Shown here piece by piece: positions 7,816-15,868 of a stretch of DNA of 16,446 bases. The DNA lies in NCBI GenBank assembly GCA_900769735.1, contig CAAGHY010000154.1, positions 1-16,446 of the forward strand. The letters are read 5' to 3'. A program made the translations under genes and the position numbers. Numbering within the stretch: the first letter of the stretch is position 1; every line of letters starts with the position of its first letter. Source of the DNA: Rikenellaceae bacterium (lineage in GTDB: Bacteria > Bacteroidota > Bacteroidia > Bacteroidales > UBA932). The notes under the pieces are model-generated. The model worked only from the letters and a program-made list of their open reading frames with translations. It had not been told where the DNA came from and searched no databases.

Positions 7816-9702
7816 CTAGCAGTTGTTTGATTTCTCGGCAAGCTCCTCAAGGATAAGGTCTGAACGCAAGTTGCTCTTTATGAAGCTTTGTCTCTCCATA
7901 GTGTTCTTGCCCATATAGAACTCAAGCAGTTCGTGTATGGTATCATCCTTGCTCAGCCTTACACGGTCAAGCCTGATGCTTTCTCCAATGAACCCGCGGA
8001 ACTCGTCGGGAGAAATCTCACCCAATCCTTTGAATCGGGTAATCTCCGGGTTCTTGCCAAGTTTCTTTATGGCCTTCTCCCTCTCCTCTGCGGTATAGCA
8101 GTAATATGTCTCGTTCTTTTTCCTTACACGGAAAAGAGGTGTCTGCAGGATATACAGGTGTCCCTGGCGGATAAGGTCGGGGAAGAACTGCAGGAAGAAA
8201 GTAAGGAGCAGCAGGCGGATATGCATTCCGTCCACATCTGCATCCGTTGCTACAACTACCTTGTTGTAGCGCAGGTTCTCCAGATCCTCCTCAATGTTCA
8301 AGGCCGCCTGAAGCAGGTTGAACTCCTCATTCTCGTATACAATCTTCTTGGTAAGGCCGTAGCTGTTAAGCGGCTTGCCCCTAAGCGAGAACACCGCCTG
8401 AGTATTCACATCACGGCTCTTTGTAATTGAACCGCTTGCAGAGTCACCCTCAGTGATGAAGAGCATTGTATCCTGGTTCCTTGGATCCTTGTCTCCATAG
8501 TGGATACGGCAATCCCTCAATTTCTTGTTGTGCAAGCTTGCCTTCTTTGCCCTTTCTCTGGCCAATTTCTGTATTCCCGATATCGCTTTCCTTTCCTTCT
8601 CATTCGCCAGAACTTTCTTGAGGATGGCATCGGCCTGTGCAGGGTTCTTGTGCAGATAATTGTCAAGCTCAGAAGAGACAAAATCCACAATGAAGTTCCT
8701 GATGCTCTGTCCGCCAGGCTCCACATCCTTGGAGTTGAGGAAAGTCTTGGTCTGGTTGGAGAACGAAGGTTCCACAACCTTTATGCTGATTGCCCCCACA
8801 ATGGATTGTCTTACGTCCTTGGGATCAAAATCTTTCTTGAAGAAATCCTTGATTGTCTTTGCAACTCCCTCCCTGAAAGCGGCAAGATGTGTACCTCCGT
8901 GGATGGTGTTCTGGCCGTTCACAAAAGAACTGATGTTCTCACCGTTCTCTGTACCGTGGGTGATGGTAATCTCAATGTCCTTGCCCTGCAGATGGATAGG
9001 CTCATAAAGAGGGGTCTCGGAGAGTGAATCGTTTATAAGGTCAAGCAAACCGTGTTTGCTCTTGAATTCTGTTCCGTTGAAGTTGAGTGACAGACCGGTA
9101 TTCAGGTAGGAGTAGTTCTTGAGCATTGTCTCAATGTACTCCAGGTTGTACTTGTAGTTCTCGTACAGCTGGGGGTCTGCAATATATTTTACAAGGGTAC
9201 CGTTCTTCTCCGTTGAGGTGGTGTTGCCGCTTCCTGTAAGGTCTCCTTTTGAGAACTCCGCCCAGGCACTCTCACCATCCCTGAAAGACTGGATGTAGAA
9301 GTAGGAAGATGTGGCATTTACAGCCTTGGTACCCACACCGTTCAAGCCAACAGATTTGGAGAATGCGCTGCTTCCGTATTTGGCACCGGTGTTCATCTTG
9401 CTCACGGCATCAACCAGCTTGCCCAACGGAATACCGCGTCCGTAGTCCCTTACAGTAACCATATTGTCATCCCCAAGGGTGATTTTCACACTCTTGCCAT
9501 ATCCCATTATGAACTCGTCAATGGCATTGTCCACAATCTCCTTGAACAGGATATATATACCGTCATCGGGAGAAGAACCGTCTCCCAACTTGCCAATGTA
9601 CATTCCTGATCTGCGTCGGATATGTTCGTTCCAGCTTAGGGTCTCAAAATCTGCCTCTGTATAGTCAGAGAGCTTTATATGGTTGTCTGTCAGTTCGCTC
9701 AT
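7816..9702 (-). CDS. parE: DNA topoisomerase IV subunit B (ParE), type IIA
   Basis: A 628-residue ATPase subunit of a type IIA topoisomerase. The GHKL ATP site is seen as EIVDNAIDE (55-63, catalytic Glu55), DYGRGIP (86-92) and GLNGVGTKAVNA (119-130). The transducer has the QTK loop SNQTKTFL (Lys319). The TOPRIM domain has TEGDSASGS (417-425), RGKPLN (441-446) and the metal-binding DADVDG (487-492). The length suits ParE and lacks the GyrB insertion found in many Gram-negative gyrases, so ParE is favoured over GyrB. The partner subunit (ParC) is not in the window; the next gene is the PlsC-like acyltransferase, an unusual companion. The ATG at 9702 is preceded by about 24 bases of untranslated leader from a good promoter. 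No Shine-Dalgarno sequence is visible. Confidence 0.93.
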   Translation of the reverse strand: MSELTDNHIKLSDYTEADFETLSWNEHIRRRSGMYIGKLGDGSSPDDGIYILFKEIVDNAIDEFIMGYGKSVKITLGDDNMVTVRDYGRGIPLGKLVDAVSKMNTGAKYGSSAFSKSVGLNGVGTKAVNATSSYFYIQSFRDGESAWAEFSKGDLTGSGNTTSTEKNGTLVKYIADPQLYENYKYNLEYIETMLKNYSYLNTGLSLNFNGTEFKSKHGLLDLINDSLSETPLYEPIHLQGKDIEITITHGTENGENISSFVNGQNTIHGGTHLAAFREGVAKTIKDFFKKDFDPKDVRQSIVGAISIKVVEPSFSNQTKTFLNSKDVEPGGQSIRNFIVDFVSSELDNYLHKNPAQADAILKKVLANEKERKAISGIQKLARERAKKASLHNKKLRDCRIHYGDKDPRNQDTMLFITEGDSASGSITKSRDVNTQAVFSLRGKPLNSYGLTKKIVYENEEFNLLQAALNIEEDLENLRYNKVVVATDADVDGMHIRLLLLTFFLQFFPDLIRQGHLYILQTPLFRVRKKNETYYCYTAEEREKAIKKLGKNPEITRFKGLGEISPDEFRGFIGESIRLDRVRLSKDDTIHELLEFYMGKNTMERQSFIKSNLRSDLILEELAEKSNNC

Positions 9703-9731
9703 TATAATTAGGGCGCATTATGCGTATTTTG

Positions 9732-9761
9732 CAAAAGTACAAAAAAAAGGGGTTAAACCAA
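9732..9761 (-). promoter_or_regulatory. Promoter of the parE-acyltransferase unit
   Basis: On the - strand, TACTTTTG (9739-9732) matches the -7 consensus TAnnTTTG exactly and is the same octamer as the rlmH -7 box. A TTG at 9761-9759 lies 19 bases upstream as a partial -33 element. The promoter is superimposed on the asd terminator: the -33 element is in its 5' arm and the T-run directly abuts the -7 box. Confidence 0.7.
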
Positions 9762-9769
9762 CCCCTTTT
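9741..9769 (-). terminator. Terminator of the met operon, overlapping the asd stop codon
   Basis: On the - strand, the perfect 10-bp stem AAAAGGGGTT/AACCCCTTTT (9760-9769 with 9745-9754) has a 5-base loop and a T8 run (9748-9741). The 5' arm lies inside the last codons of asd, and the TAA stop (9753-9755) spans the loop and the 3' arm. Confidence 0.88.
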
Positions 9770-10787
9770 CCTTTAATAGTTCTGCTATCTGCACTGCATT
9801 GGTTGCCGCCCCTTTGCGCAGGTTGTCTGCCACGCACCAGAGATTAATGCCGTTTTCCAGTGAAAAATCCCTGCGGATCCTTCCAACAAACACCTCATCA
9901 CGGTCTTTTGTGAATAGAGGCATAGGGTAAGGAAGATTCTCAGTAGAACCGATTGCTGAAGGCTGTGCACCATTTTCAAGGGCAACAGCATCCTGCACAA
10001 CAACACCTGGGGTCTCCCTCAAAGTCTGGAAAATTTCCTCCATCTCAAACGGTTTTGCAAACTCCAGGTTGATGGATTCCGCGTGACCTCCAAGAACCGG
10101 AACCCTTACTGTAGTAGGGGATACTTTTATGCTCCCGTCACCCATAATCTTAACGGTTTCATTAACCATCTTCATCTCCTCCTTGGTGTAGCCGTTATCC
10201 ATAAACACGTCAATATGAGGAAGAAGATTAAGGTCTATCTGGTAAGGGTATGCGTTAAGAGGAGACTCTTTGCCCTCTCTCTCCGCACTCATCTGGTCTA
10301 CAGCCTTCTTGCCGGTACCTGTAATGCACTGGTAAGTTGAAACCACAATTCTCTTTATCCCAAATCTCTTGTGAAGCCCTGCAATTGCTACAAGCATCTG
10401 GATTGTTGAACAATTGGGATTGGCAATTATACGGTCATTCTTTTCAATTACATTGCCGTTTATTTCAGGAACAACAAGCTTTTTGGTTGGATCCATTCTC
10501 CAGCAGGCAGAGTTGTCAATCACATAACATCCTGCCTGGGCAAATTTTGGAGCCCACTCCTGTGAAACACCGCTTCCTGCAGAGAAAAGGGCAATTGCAG
10601 GTTTTTTCTCAATTGCCTGTGCAGGTGTGCACACAGTATACTCTGTCCCTTTGAATTCTATTTTGCTTCCCGATGATTTCTCTGATGCTACAGGAATCAG
10701 TTCCGTTACAGGGAAATTCCTCTCCCCAAGCACCCTCAACATATTTCTGCCAACCAAACCGGTGGCACCTACTACTGCTACTTTCAT
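9753..10787 (-). CDS. asd: Aspartate-semialdehyde dehydrogenase
   Basis: A 344-residue enzyme reducing aspartyl phosphate to aspartate semialdehyde with NADPH, the branch point to lysine/diaminopimelate and to homoserine. The N-terminal nucleotide motif is GATGLVG (7-13). The active-site cysteine is Cys126 in NPNCSTIQ, and the catalytic histidine is His235 in GGHAESIN, with Arg228 in TTVRVP just before it. STYQCITGTGKKA (150-162) is the usual segment after the cysteine domain. Length is normal for the family. It is the last gene of the metY-metX-thrA-asd operon, beginning 8 bases after the thrA stop; the ATG at 10787 gives the standard MKVAVVGATG start. Being needed also for cell-wall and lysine precursors, its place at the end of a methionine operon is notable unless another asd exists. 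Confidence 0.97.
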   Translation of the reverse strand: MKVAVVGATGLVGRNMLRVLGERNFPVTELIPVASEKSSGSKIEFKGTEYTVCTPAQAIEKKPAIALFSAGSGVSQEWAPKFAQAGCYVIDNSACWRMDPTKKLVVPEINGNVIEKNDRIIANPNCSTIQMLVAIAGLHKRFGIKRIVVSTYQCITGTGKKAVDQMSAEREGKESPLNAYPYQIDLNLLPHIDVFMDNGYTKEEMKMVNETVKIMGDGSIKVSPTTVRVPVLGGHAESINLEFAKPFEMEEIFQTLRETPGVVVQDAVALENGAQPSAIGSTENLPYPMPLFTKDRDEVFVGRIRRDFSLENGINLWCVADNLRKGAATNAVQIAELLKEKGLV

Positions 10788-10795
10788 AATAAATT

Positions 10796-13264
10796 CTAAA
10801 TGCTCAATATATCATTCAATACCCCGCCGGCTGTCTGTTTTGCACCGGCACCTGCCCCTTTTATCACAATTGCATTAGGGTAATATTCTGATTCAATAAT
10901 TACTGCGTTGTCTGTACCCTCCAAAGTATAGAACGGGTGTGAAGCCCCAATGCTCTTTAGGGCAATGGCACATTTAGGCTTGCCGTTTTCTGTGCAGGCT
11001 GTTGCATCAAGGGATGCAATGAACCTGAGTTTCTCCCCTTTGGCGGCAGCCGCCTCATACTGGGCTTTGAGCTGCGGCTCATACTCTTCAAGTTTTGCGT
11101 AGAACTCTTCTGCGTATGCAGGGAAATTGGTCTGCTGGGAGTTCATTATCTCCTCAGGGATGAATCCCTGGAAGTCCACATCTGTGCTCTCAATCTGGAA
11201 ACCACCCTGTCGGGAAGAGATGAGGAATTTGCGGAATACATCTGTTCCTGCAAGGTCAAGTCTTGGATCAGGCTCTGCGTATCCTTTCTCCGCCGCCTCC
11301 TTTACAAGGGTTGCAAATGAAGTTTCCCCGTTGTAGTTGCTGAACAGGAAGTTCAATGTTCCCGACAGTATTCCCTCAATCTTCTTTATTGAGTCTCCGC
11401 AGTTTACAAGCTGCAGGATGGTTTCAAGAACAGGAAGGGCTGCACATACGGTTGTTTCATATTTATACTGCACTTTCTCAAGTCTTGCAGTTGCAAAAAG
11501 CTCTTTGTAAGACTCGTATGAAAGGGAGTTTGCAATCTTGTTGCAGGTTACAACCGAGAACTTGTGGCGGAACAGGTCTACATACAATGATGCAATGTTC
11601 CTGTTGGCTGTGCAGTCTACAAAGATTGAGTTGCTCAACTGGAACTTGCAGATTTCATTAACGTAGCTGTTGTTGGTATTAGGGGTTCCCTCTGCAAGGT
11701 TGAAGCCCTCTCCAATACCGTTGCGGTCAATGATATAGTTTTTGCTATTGCAGATACCGCAGATTGCAATCTCTTTGCCCAATCTCTCCTCAATTGATTT
11801 TTTCTGGGCGTAGATGATTGAAACCAAAGCCTTTGACACTGTACCGTAACCGGCAATGAAAAGGTTCACCCTGTTGGCTGCAGTTGAGAAGAATTCCGCG
11901 TGGATTGCCCTTATGGCATCATTTACATTCTCTGTATTAAGTACCGCTGACACGTTTTTCTCAGAAGAGCCCTGTGCAATGGCACGGATATTTATACCCT
12001 CACGGCCAAGTGCGTCAAACATCTTTCCGCTGGCACCGCTCTGGTTCTTCATATCATCACCTACTAGGGAGATGATTGAGAAGCCTTTCTCCACTCTCAA
12101 CGGATCAACCTTGCCTAGTGAAATCTCGTAGGCAAACAGCTCGTCAGCCGCTTTCTTTGCCTTGTCTGCATCATCCTCGGCAATGGCAATGCACATAGTG
12201 TGCACAGATGATGCCTGGGTGATGAGGATTATGTTTACGTTGTTCTTGCTCAGAACATCAAAAAGTTTGCTTGAATATCCCGGAATTCCCACCATTCCGC
12301 TACCCTCCATAGAGAGCAGTGCAATTTTGTTTGATGATGAGATTCCCCTTATCTTCTCGTGTCCCTCAGGCGGGTTGCGCTCAATCAGTGTTCCAAAATC
12401 ATCGGGAGCAAAGGTGTTCTTTACATAAATTGGAATTCCTTGTTTTACAACTGGTTGGATTGTAGGAGGGTAAACCACTTTTGCTCCAAAGTGTGAAAGC
12501 TCAAGTGCCTCCTTATAGGAGATGTTCCTTATAGGGTGGGCGTCAGGAACAATGCGCGGGTCTGCGGTCATCATTCCACAAACATCTGTCCAGATCTCAA
12601 GTCTGCGGGCCTGTGTACCTACAGCAATGATGGATGCTGTATAGTCAGATCCTCCGCGGCCAAGGGTAGTGGTGCGTCCAGCAAGGTCTGATGCAATGAA
12701 GCCCGGCATAATGTAAAGCTTGTGGGCATCTGTGTTGAAGTACTCTGCAATATTGTTGGTGGTAATATTGTCAAGCACCACGTTCTTGCCAGCCTGCAGC
12801 TCAGTTTTGATAAGCTCCCTTGAATCTTTCCACTGATGGCTGATGTTAAGTGATTTCAGTTTAGCGCTTATGATGTTGGTTGAAAGCAGCTCTCCAAAAC
12901 TTACAATATGGTCCTGGCTCAGCTCCGTAAGCTCCTTGAGAAGGTAAACACCCTTGGAGAGCTGCCTCAGCTTGTTAGACAGCTCACTGCAGGTATCCTT
13001 TATTGCCTCAGACTCCTCTGCAGGGATAAGCTCAGCAATGATTGCCATATGTCTCTCCTGCAGCTTGTCTATAAGCATTGTGTACTCCTCGTTTCCGCGT
13101 TTTGCGGTTTCTCCAATAAGTATAAGCGCATCAGTAGCTCCGCTGATTGCAGAAGAGACCACAACAGTCCTGTCATTTGCTGCCGCTCTCCTTACAATAG
13201 CTATAACTTTGTTTATATTTTCTGCGTTGGCAACTGAACTGCCACCGAATTTAAGTACTTGCAT
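10796..13264 (-). CDS. thrA: Bifunctional aspartate kinase / homoserine dehydrogenase
   Basis: An 822-residue fusion (E. coli ThrA is 820). The N-terminal kinase has KFGGSS (5-10) and GRGGSDYTA (202-210). Two ACT-type regulatory regions follow (about 316-459; ISLVGDDMKNQSGASGKMF marks the second). The C-terminal dehydrogenase has the NAD(P) motif FIAGYGTVSKAL (469-480), VVTCNKIANS (571-580), GILSGTLNF (631-639) and the catalytic segment AEPDPRLDLAGTDVFRK (663-679), ending in the usual GAGAKQTAGGVLNDIL. The third glycine of the nucleotide motif is replaced by Ser477, a mild departure. In many bacteria this fusion lies in a threonine operon; here it sits between metX and asd, which suggests a methionine-supplying role like that of E. 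coli MetL. Effector specificity of the ACT domains cannot be read from sequence. Confidence 0.95.
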   Translation of the reverse strand: MQVLKFGGSSVANAENINKVIAIVRRAAANDRTVVVSSAISGATDALILIGETAKRGNEEYTMLIDKLQERHMAIIAELIPAEESEAIKDTCSELSNKLRQLSKGVYLLKELTELSQDHIVSFGELLSTNIISAKLKSLNISHQWKDSRELIKTELQAGKNVVLDNITTNNIAEYFNTDAHKLYIMPGFIASDLAGRTTTLGRGGSDYTASIIAVGTQARRLEIWTDVCGMMTADPRIVPDAHPIRNISYKEALELSHFGAKVVYPPTIQPVVKQGIPIYVKNTFAPDDFGTLIERNPPEGHEKIRGISSSNKIALLSMEGSGMVGIPGYSSKLFDVLSKNNVNIILITQASSVHTMCIAIAEDDADKAKKAADELFAYEISLGKVDPLRVEKGFSIISLVGDDMKNQSGASGKMFDALGREGINIRAIAQGSSEKNVSAVLNTENVNDAIRAIHAEFFSTAANRVNLFIAGYGTVSKALVSIIYAQKKSIEERLGKEIAICGICNSKNYIIDRNGIGEGFNLAEGTPNTNNSYVNEICKFQLSNSIFVDCTANRNIASLYVDLFRHKFSVVTCNKIANSLSYESYKELFATARLEKVQYKYETTVCAALPVLETILQLVNCGDSIKKIEGILSGTLNFLFSNYNGETSFATLVKEAAEKGYAEPDPRLDLAGTDVFRKFLISSRQGGFQIESTDVDFQGFIPEEIMNSQQTNFPAYAEEFYAKLEEYEPQLKAQYEAAAAKGEKLRFIASLDATACTENGKPKCAIALKSIGASHPFYTLEGTDNAVIIESEYYPNAIVIKGAGAGAKQTAGGVLNDILSI

Positions 13265-13275
13265 AATCTTTCTGT

Positions 13276-14394
13276 TTAAATCAGTTCCTCACTCTCAATA
13301 ACTTCCTTGATCTGTTCCCACTCCAGCAAAAAACCGTCGTGTCCAAAGGCCGAACTAATCTCCCTGTAGTGAGCCCCAGGGATATGCTCTGCCATAAACT
13401 TCTGCTCCTTAACAGGGAACAATCCGTCTGAATCTATTCCTACACAAACGGTGTTGGCCTTAACCATTCCAAGAGCCTTTTCCACGCCGCCCCTGTGCCT
13501 TCCAATATTGTGGCTGTCTGTAAGGTTGAGCATAGAGAGGTATGAATAGGCATCAAACCTGTCTACCAGCTTCTTGCCCTGATACCTTTGGTATGAACCT
13601 GCCCTCTGAGGGAATATGCAGTCTTCATCCTGCTCAAACTGGGTGGTATTGTAACCCTCAAAGCTCCTGTATGAAATCAGTGCCACAGATCTTGCTGCCG
13701 CCAATCCAACTTTTCCCCCAAGCGGTTCAATTTTCTTCCCGATGATTCTGTTGCTTTTCCCTCCAACTCTCCTTGTAGAGAAATCCTCCCACTCTTCAAG
13801 GATGGTGTACTCCTGCTGCTGGAAAGTAGGGTCGGCAAACAGAGCCATTCTCATTGATTCATTGAAGGCGCTTCCCCAAGGGGTAAAACGGCTGTTGCTT
13901 GCCAATAGAACCATATTCCTTATCTTTTCCGGGAACATTATGCTCCACTCCAGTGCCTGAAATCCTCCAACCGAACCACCTATAAGCAGGTCCACTTTAT
14001 CAATTCCCAGATGCTCCAGCAGAATGTTGTGGCAAGTTGCCACGTCCCTTACTGTAGTCTGCGGAAAATCCAGAAGGTAAGGTTTTCCTGTTTCAGGATT
14101 TATGCTGCAGGGGCTTGTGCTGCCGTAGCACGATCCCAGAATGTTTGCACAAACAATTGTGTATTTGCGGGGGTCAAAGAATTTTCCTTCCCCTACAAGA
14201 ACATCCCACCAGTCACAAGGGTCTGAATTGGCAGTAAGGGCGTGGGTTATCCATATCACCTTTTTCTGCTCCTTGCCTGTTCTTCCGTCCTTAGGGTGCT
14301 CTGTTGAAATATGGTAGCATATTTCAAGTTCCTCTATTCTCCCTCCGCACTCCAGTTCAAACGGTCTGTTATGTGTATATAATCTCTTTTCCAC
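13276..14394 (-). CDS. metX: Homoserine O-acetyltransferase (MetX), alpha/beta-hydrolase fold
   Basis: A 372-residue enzyme transferring an acetyl group from acetyl-CoA to homoserine. The nucleophile elbow GGSVGGFQALEW holds Ser141. The acid is most likely Asp323 (SDGLFP) and the base His352 (GHDGFLLEW). ITHALTANSD (49-58), NILGSCYGSTSP (84-95) and FPQTTVRD (110-117) are characteristic of MetX. Use of acetyl-CoA and not succinyl-CoA is inferred, since related enzymes can be succinyl-specific; the adjacent MetY supports acetylhomoserine. The start is a GTG at 14394, six bases after the metY stop. No ATG lies between the metY stop and the conserved part, so GTG is the best choice and may reduce or couple translation. 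Confidence 0.94.
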   Translation of the reverse strand: MEKRLYTHNRPFELECGGRIEELEICYHISTEHPKDGRTGKEQKKVIWITHALTANSDPCDWWDVLVGEGKFFDPRKYTIVCANILGSCYGSTSPCSINPETGKPYLLDFPQTTVRDVATCHNILLEHLGIDKVDLLIGGSVGGFQALEWSIMFPEKIRNMVLLASNSRFTPWGSAFNESMRMALFADPTFQQQEYTILEEWEDFSTRRVGGKSNRIIGKKIEPLGGKVGLAAARSVALISYRSFEGYNTTQFEQDEDCIFPQRAGSYQRYQGKKLVDRFDAYSYLSMLNLTDSHNIGRHRGGVEKALGMVKANTVCVGIDSDGLFPVKEQKFMAEHIPGAHYREISSAFGHDGFLLEWEQIKEVIESEELI

Positions 14395-14400
14395 TTTACT

Positions 14401-15687
14401 TTATTTTTCAATTGCCTGCAATGCCTGTTGGAAATCTGCAATCAGATCCTCAATATCCTCAATTCCAACACTGATTCTAAGTGTTCCCGGTGTAATGCCA
14501 ATGCTCAACAGCTCCTCATCACTCAACTGGCCGTGGGTTGTGGTGGCAGGGTGGGAGATAAGTGAACGGTTGTCTCCAAGGTTTGTAAGGAGAGTGTAAA
14601 GTTTAAGGCTGTTCACAAATTTTCCGGCATCCTCCCTGCTTGTCTTCAAATCCACTGTAAATACACCGCCAAAACCATTGCGCAAATATTTCATTGCATT
14701 TGCGTGTGAAGGATGGCTCTCAAGTCCAGGGTAATTTACCCTCTCCACCATAGGGTGTTTCTCCAGCCATTTGGCAAGTGCCAATGTATTGTCGCAGGTC
14801 CTTTGGCATCTTAGAGAAAGTGTTTCGCAACCTGTAAGTACCAGGAATGCATTGAACGGTGAAAGGCAACATCCGAAATCCCTCAAACCCACGCATCTCA
14901 AATATGCTGCAAAGGCGCAGTTGCCAAAATGTTCTGCAAATTTTATGTTGTGGTATGATGCGCAAGGCTCAGTAAGCTGAGGGTATTTGCCGCTTTCAAA
15001 CCAGTTGAAGTTTCCGCAGTCCACAACTATTCCTGCAAGTGAATTGCCGTGGCCGCCAATATATTTTGTAGCAGAGTGACAGATGATGTTTGCACCAAAA
15101 TCAATAGGGGCACATACATAACCTGCACAACCGAATGTGTTGTCTACAATGAAAAGTATCTTGTGCTTTTTGCAGATGTCACTCAACATCTCAAAATCCG
15201 GAACAGAGAAATCTGAATTTGCAATTGTCTCCACATAGATGGCCTTGGTGTTTTCATCAATAAGGCTCTCAATCTCTTCCCTGTTGTTGCATTTGTTCAG
15301 TTTAACGTTAATGCCCAGTTTTGGAAGTGTAACCTTGAACTGGTTGAATGTGCCTCCGTAAAGCGACATTGAGCTGATGATATTGTCACCGGCATTGCAT
15401 ATTGCAGTTATTGCAAGGAACTGTGCGCTCATTCCGCAGGTTGCTGAGATGGCAGCGGTTCCCTTTTCAAGTGCGGCAACCCTCTTTTCAAGCACATCTG
15501 CTGTAGGGTTTCCCAATCTTGAATATATATTTCCAGCCTCTTCAAGTTCAAAAAGCTTTTGTCCATGTTCCACATCCCTGAAAGCGTATGCGGATGTCTG
15601 GTATATTGGTGTGATGCAGGCTCCGGTTGTAGGGTCAGACTGAGCACCGGCACGCACCTGCAGCGTGTCAAATTTATATTGTGACAT
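14401..15687 (-). CDS. metY: O-acetylhomoserine aminocarboxypropyltransferase (sulfhydrylase, MetY)
   Basis: A 428-residue PLP enzyme of the Cys/Met-metabolism fold-type I family, forming homocysteine from O-acetylhomoserine and sulfide. The PLP lysine is Lys208 in HSATKYIGGHGNSLAG, Asp182 in IVDNTFG contacts the pyridine nitrogen, and YSRLGNPTADVLEKR (55-69) carries the Tyr and Arg that bind phosphate from the neighbouring subunit. The length (about 430) and the extended N-terminus FDTLQVRAGAQSDPTTGACITPIYQTSAY favour MetY over the shorter cystathionine gamma-synthase/lyase group. It is the first gene of the operon, directly after a 100-base segment that follows the Met-rich leader ORF. The ATG at 15687 has no Shine-Dalgarno sequence; the preceding region is A/T-rich. 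Confidence 0.94.
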   Translation of the reverse strand: MSQYKFDTLQVRAGAQSDPTTGACITPIYQTSAYAFRDVEHGQKLFELEEAGNIYSRLGNPTADVLEKRVAALEKGTAAISATCGMSAQFLAITAICNAGDNIISSMSLYGGTFNQFKVTLPKLGINVKLNKCNNREEIESLIDENTKAIYVETIANSDFSVPDFEMLSDICKKHKILFIVDNTFGCAGYVCAPIDFGANIICHSATKYIGGHGNSLAGIVVDCGNFNWFESGKYPQLTEPCASYHNIKFAEHFGNCAFAAYLRCVGLRDFGCCLSPFNAFLVLTGCETLSLRCQRTCDNTLALAKWLEKHPMVERVNYPGLESHPSHANAMKYLRNGFGGVFTVDLKTSREDAGKFVNSLKLYTLLTNLGDNRSLISHPATTTHGQLSDEELLSIGITPGTLRISVGIEDIEDLIADFQQALQAIEK

Positions 15688-15710
15688 ATCAAATGTTTTT
15701 CAGAATTGTT

Positions 15711-15868
15711 AAAAAAGAAATTTTTGGCGAATGAAAAACCCTGTGCATCCTGCCCAAGATTAATCTATAGGAGAAAAGGGGAGCATCTTAGCGATGCATT
15801 CGCATAATGGCAAACATATCCATTACCGGGAACGGTACGGATGAAATCAGATAGATATGACGGTTTGC
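15711..15868 (-). promoter_or_regulatory. Structured metY leader, candidate methionine attenuator
   Basis: Several helices can be drawn on the - strand transcript. (A) GCAAA plus CATATC (15868-15864, 15859-15854) pairs with GATATG plus TTTGC (15820-15810): 11 bp with one 4-base bulge, enclosing a TACCG/CGGTA hairpin (15833-15837 with 15824-15828). (B) GCATC (15797-15793) pairs with GATGC (15787-15783) across the leader stop codon. (C) GCGAATG (15803-15797) pairs with CATTCGC (15733-15727), optionally extended by CATC (15796-15793) with GATG (15749-15746), which excludes B. Shortly after C comes TTTCTTTTTT (15720-15711). Helices A, B and C all use bases in or next to the Met codons, so a stalled ribosome would change the fold. 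The U-tract begins six bases after helix C, so it is not a textbook terminator. No SAM-I core was recognised. Confidence 0.55.

Noticed and set aside
7888..8430. 180-residue open frame on the + strand
   Set aside because: Lies antisense inside parE, whose protein is strongly conserved through this stretch; the antisense frame has no recognisable motif.
8500..9027. 175-residue open frame on the + strand
   Set aside because: Also antisense to parE, with composition typical of a shadow frame.
15757..15766. AGATTAATCT palindrome in the metY leader as an operator
   Set aside because: Ten-base AT-rich palindromes are common by chance and no regulator gene is nearby; it may only form part of the RNA fold.
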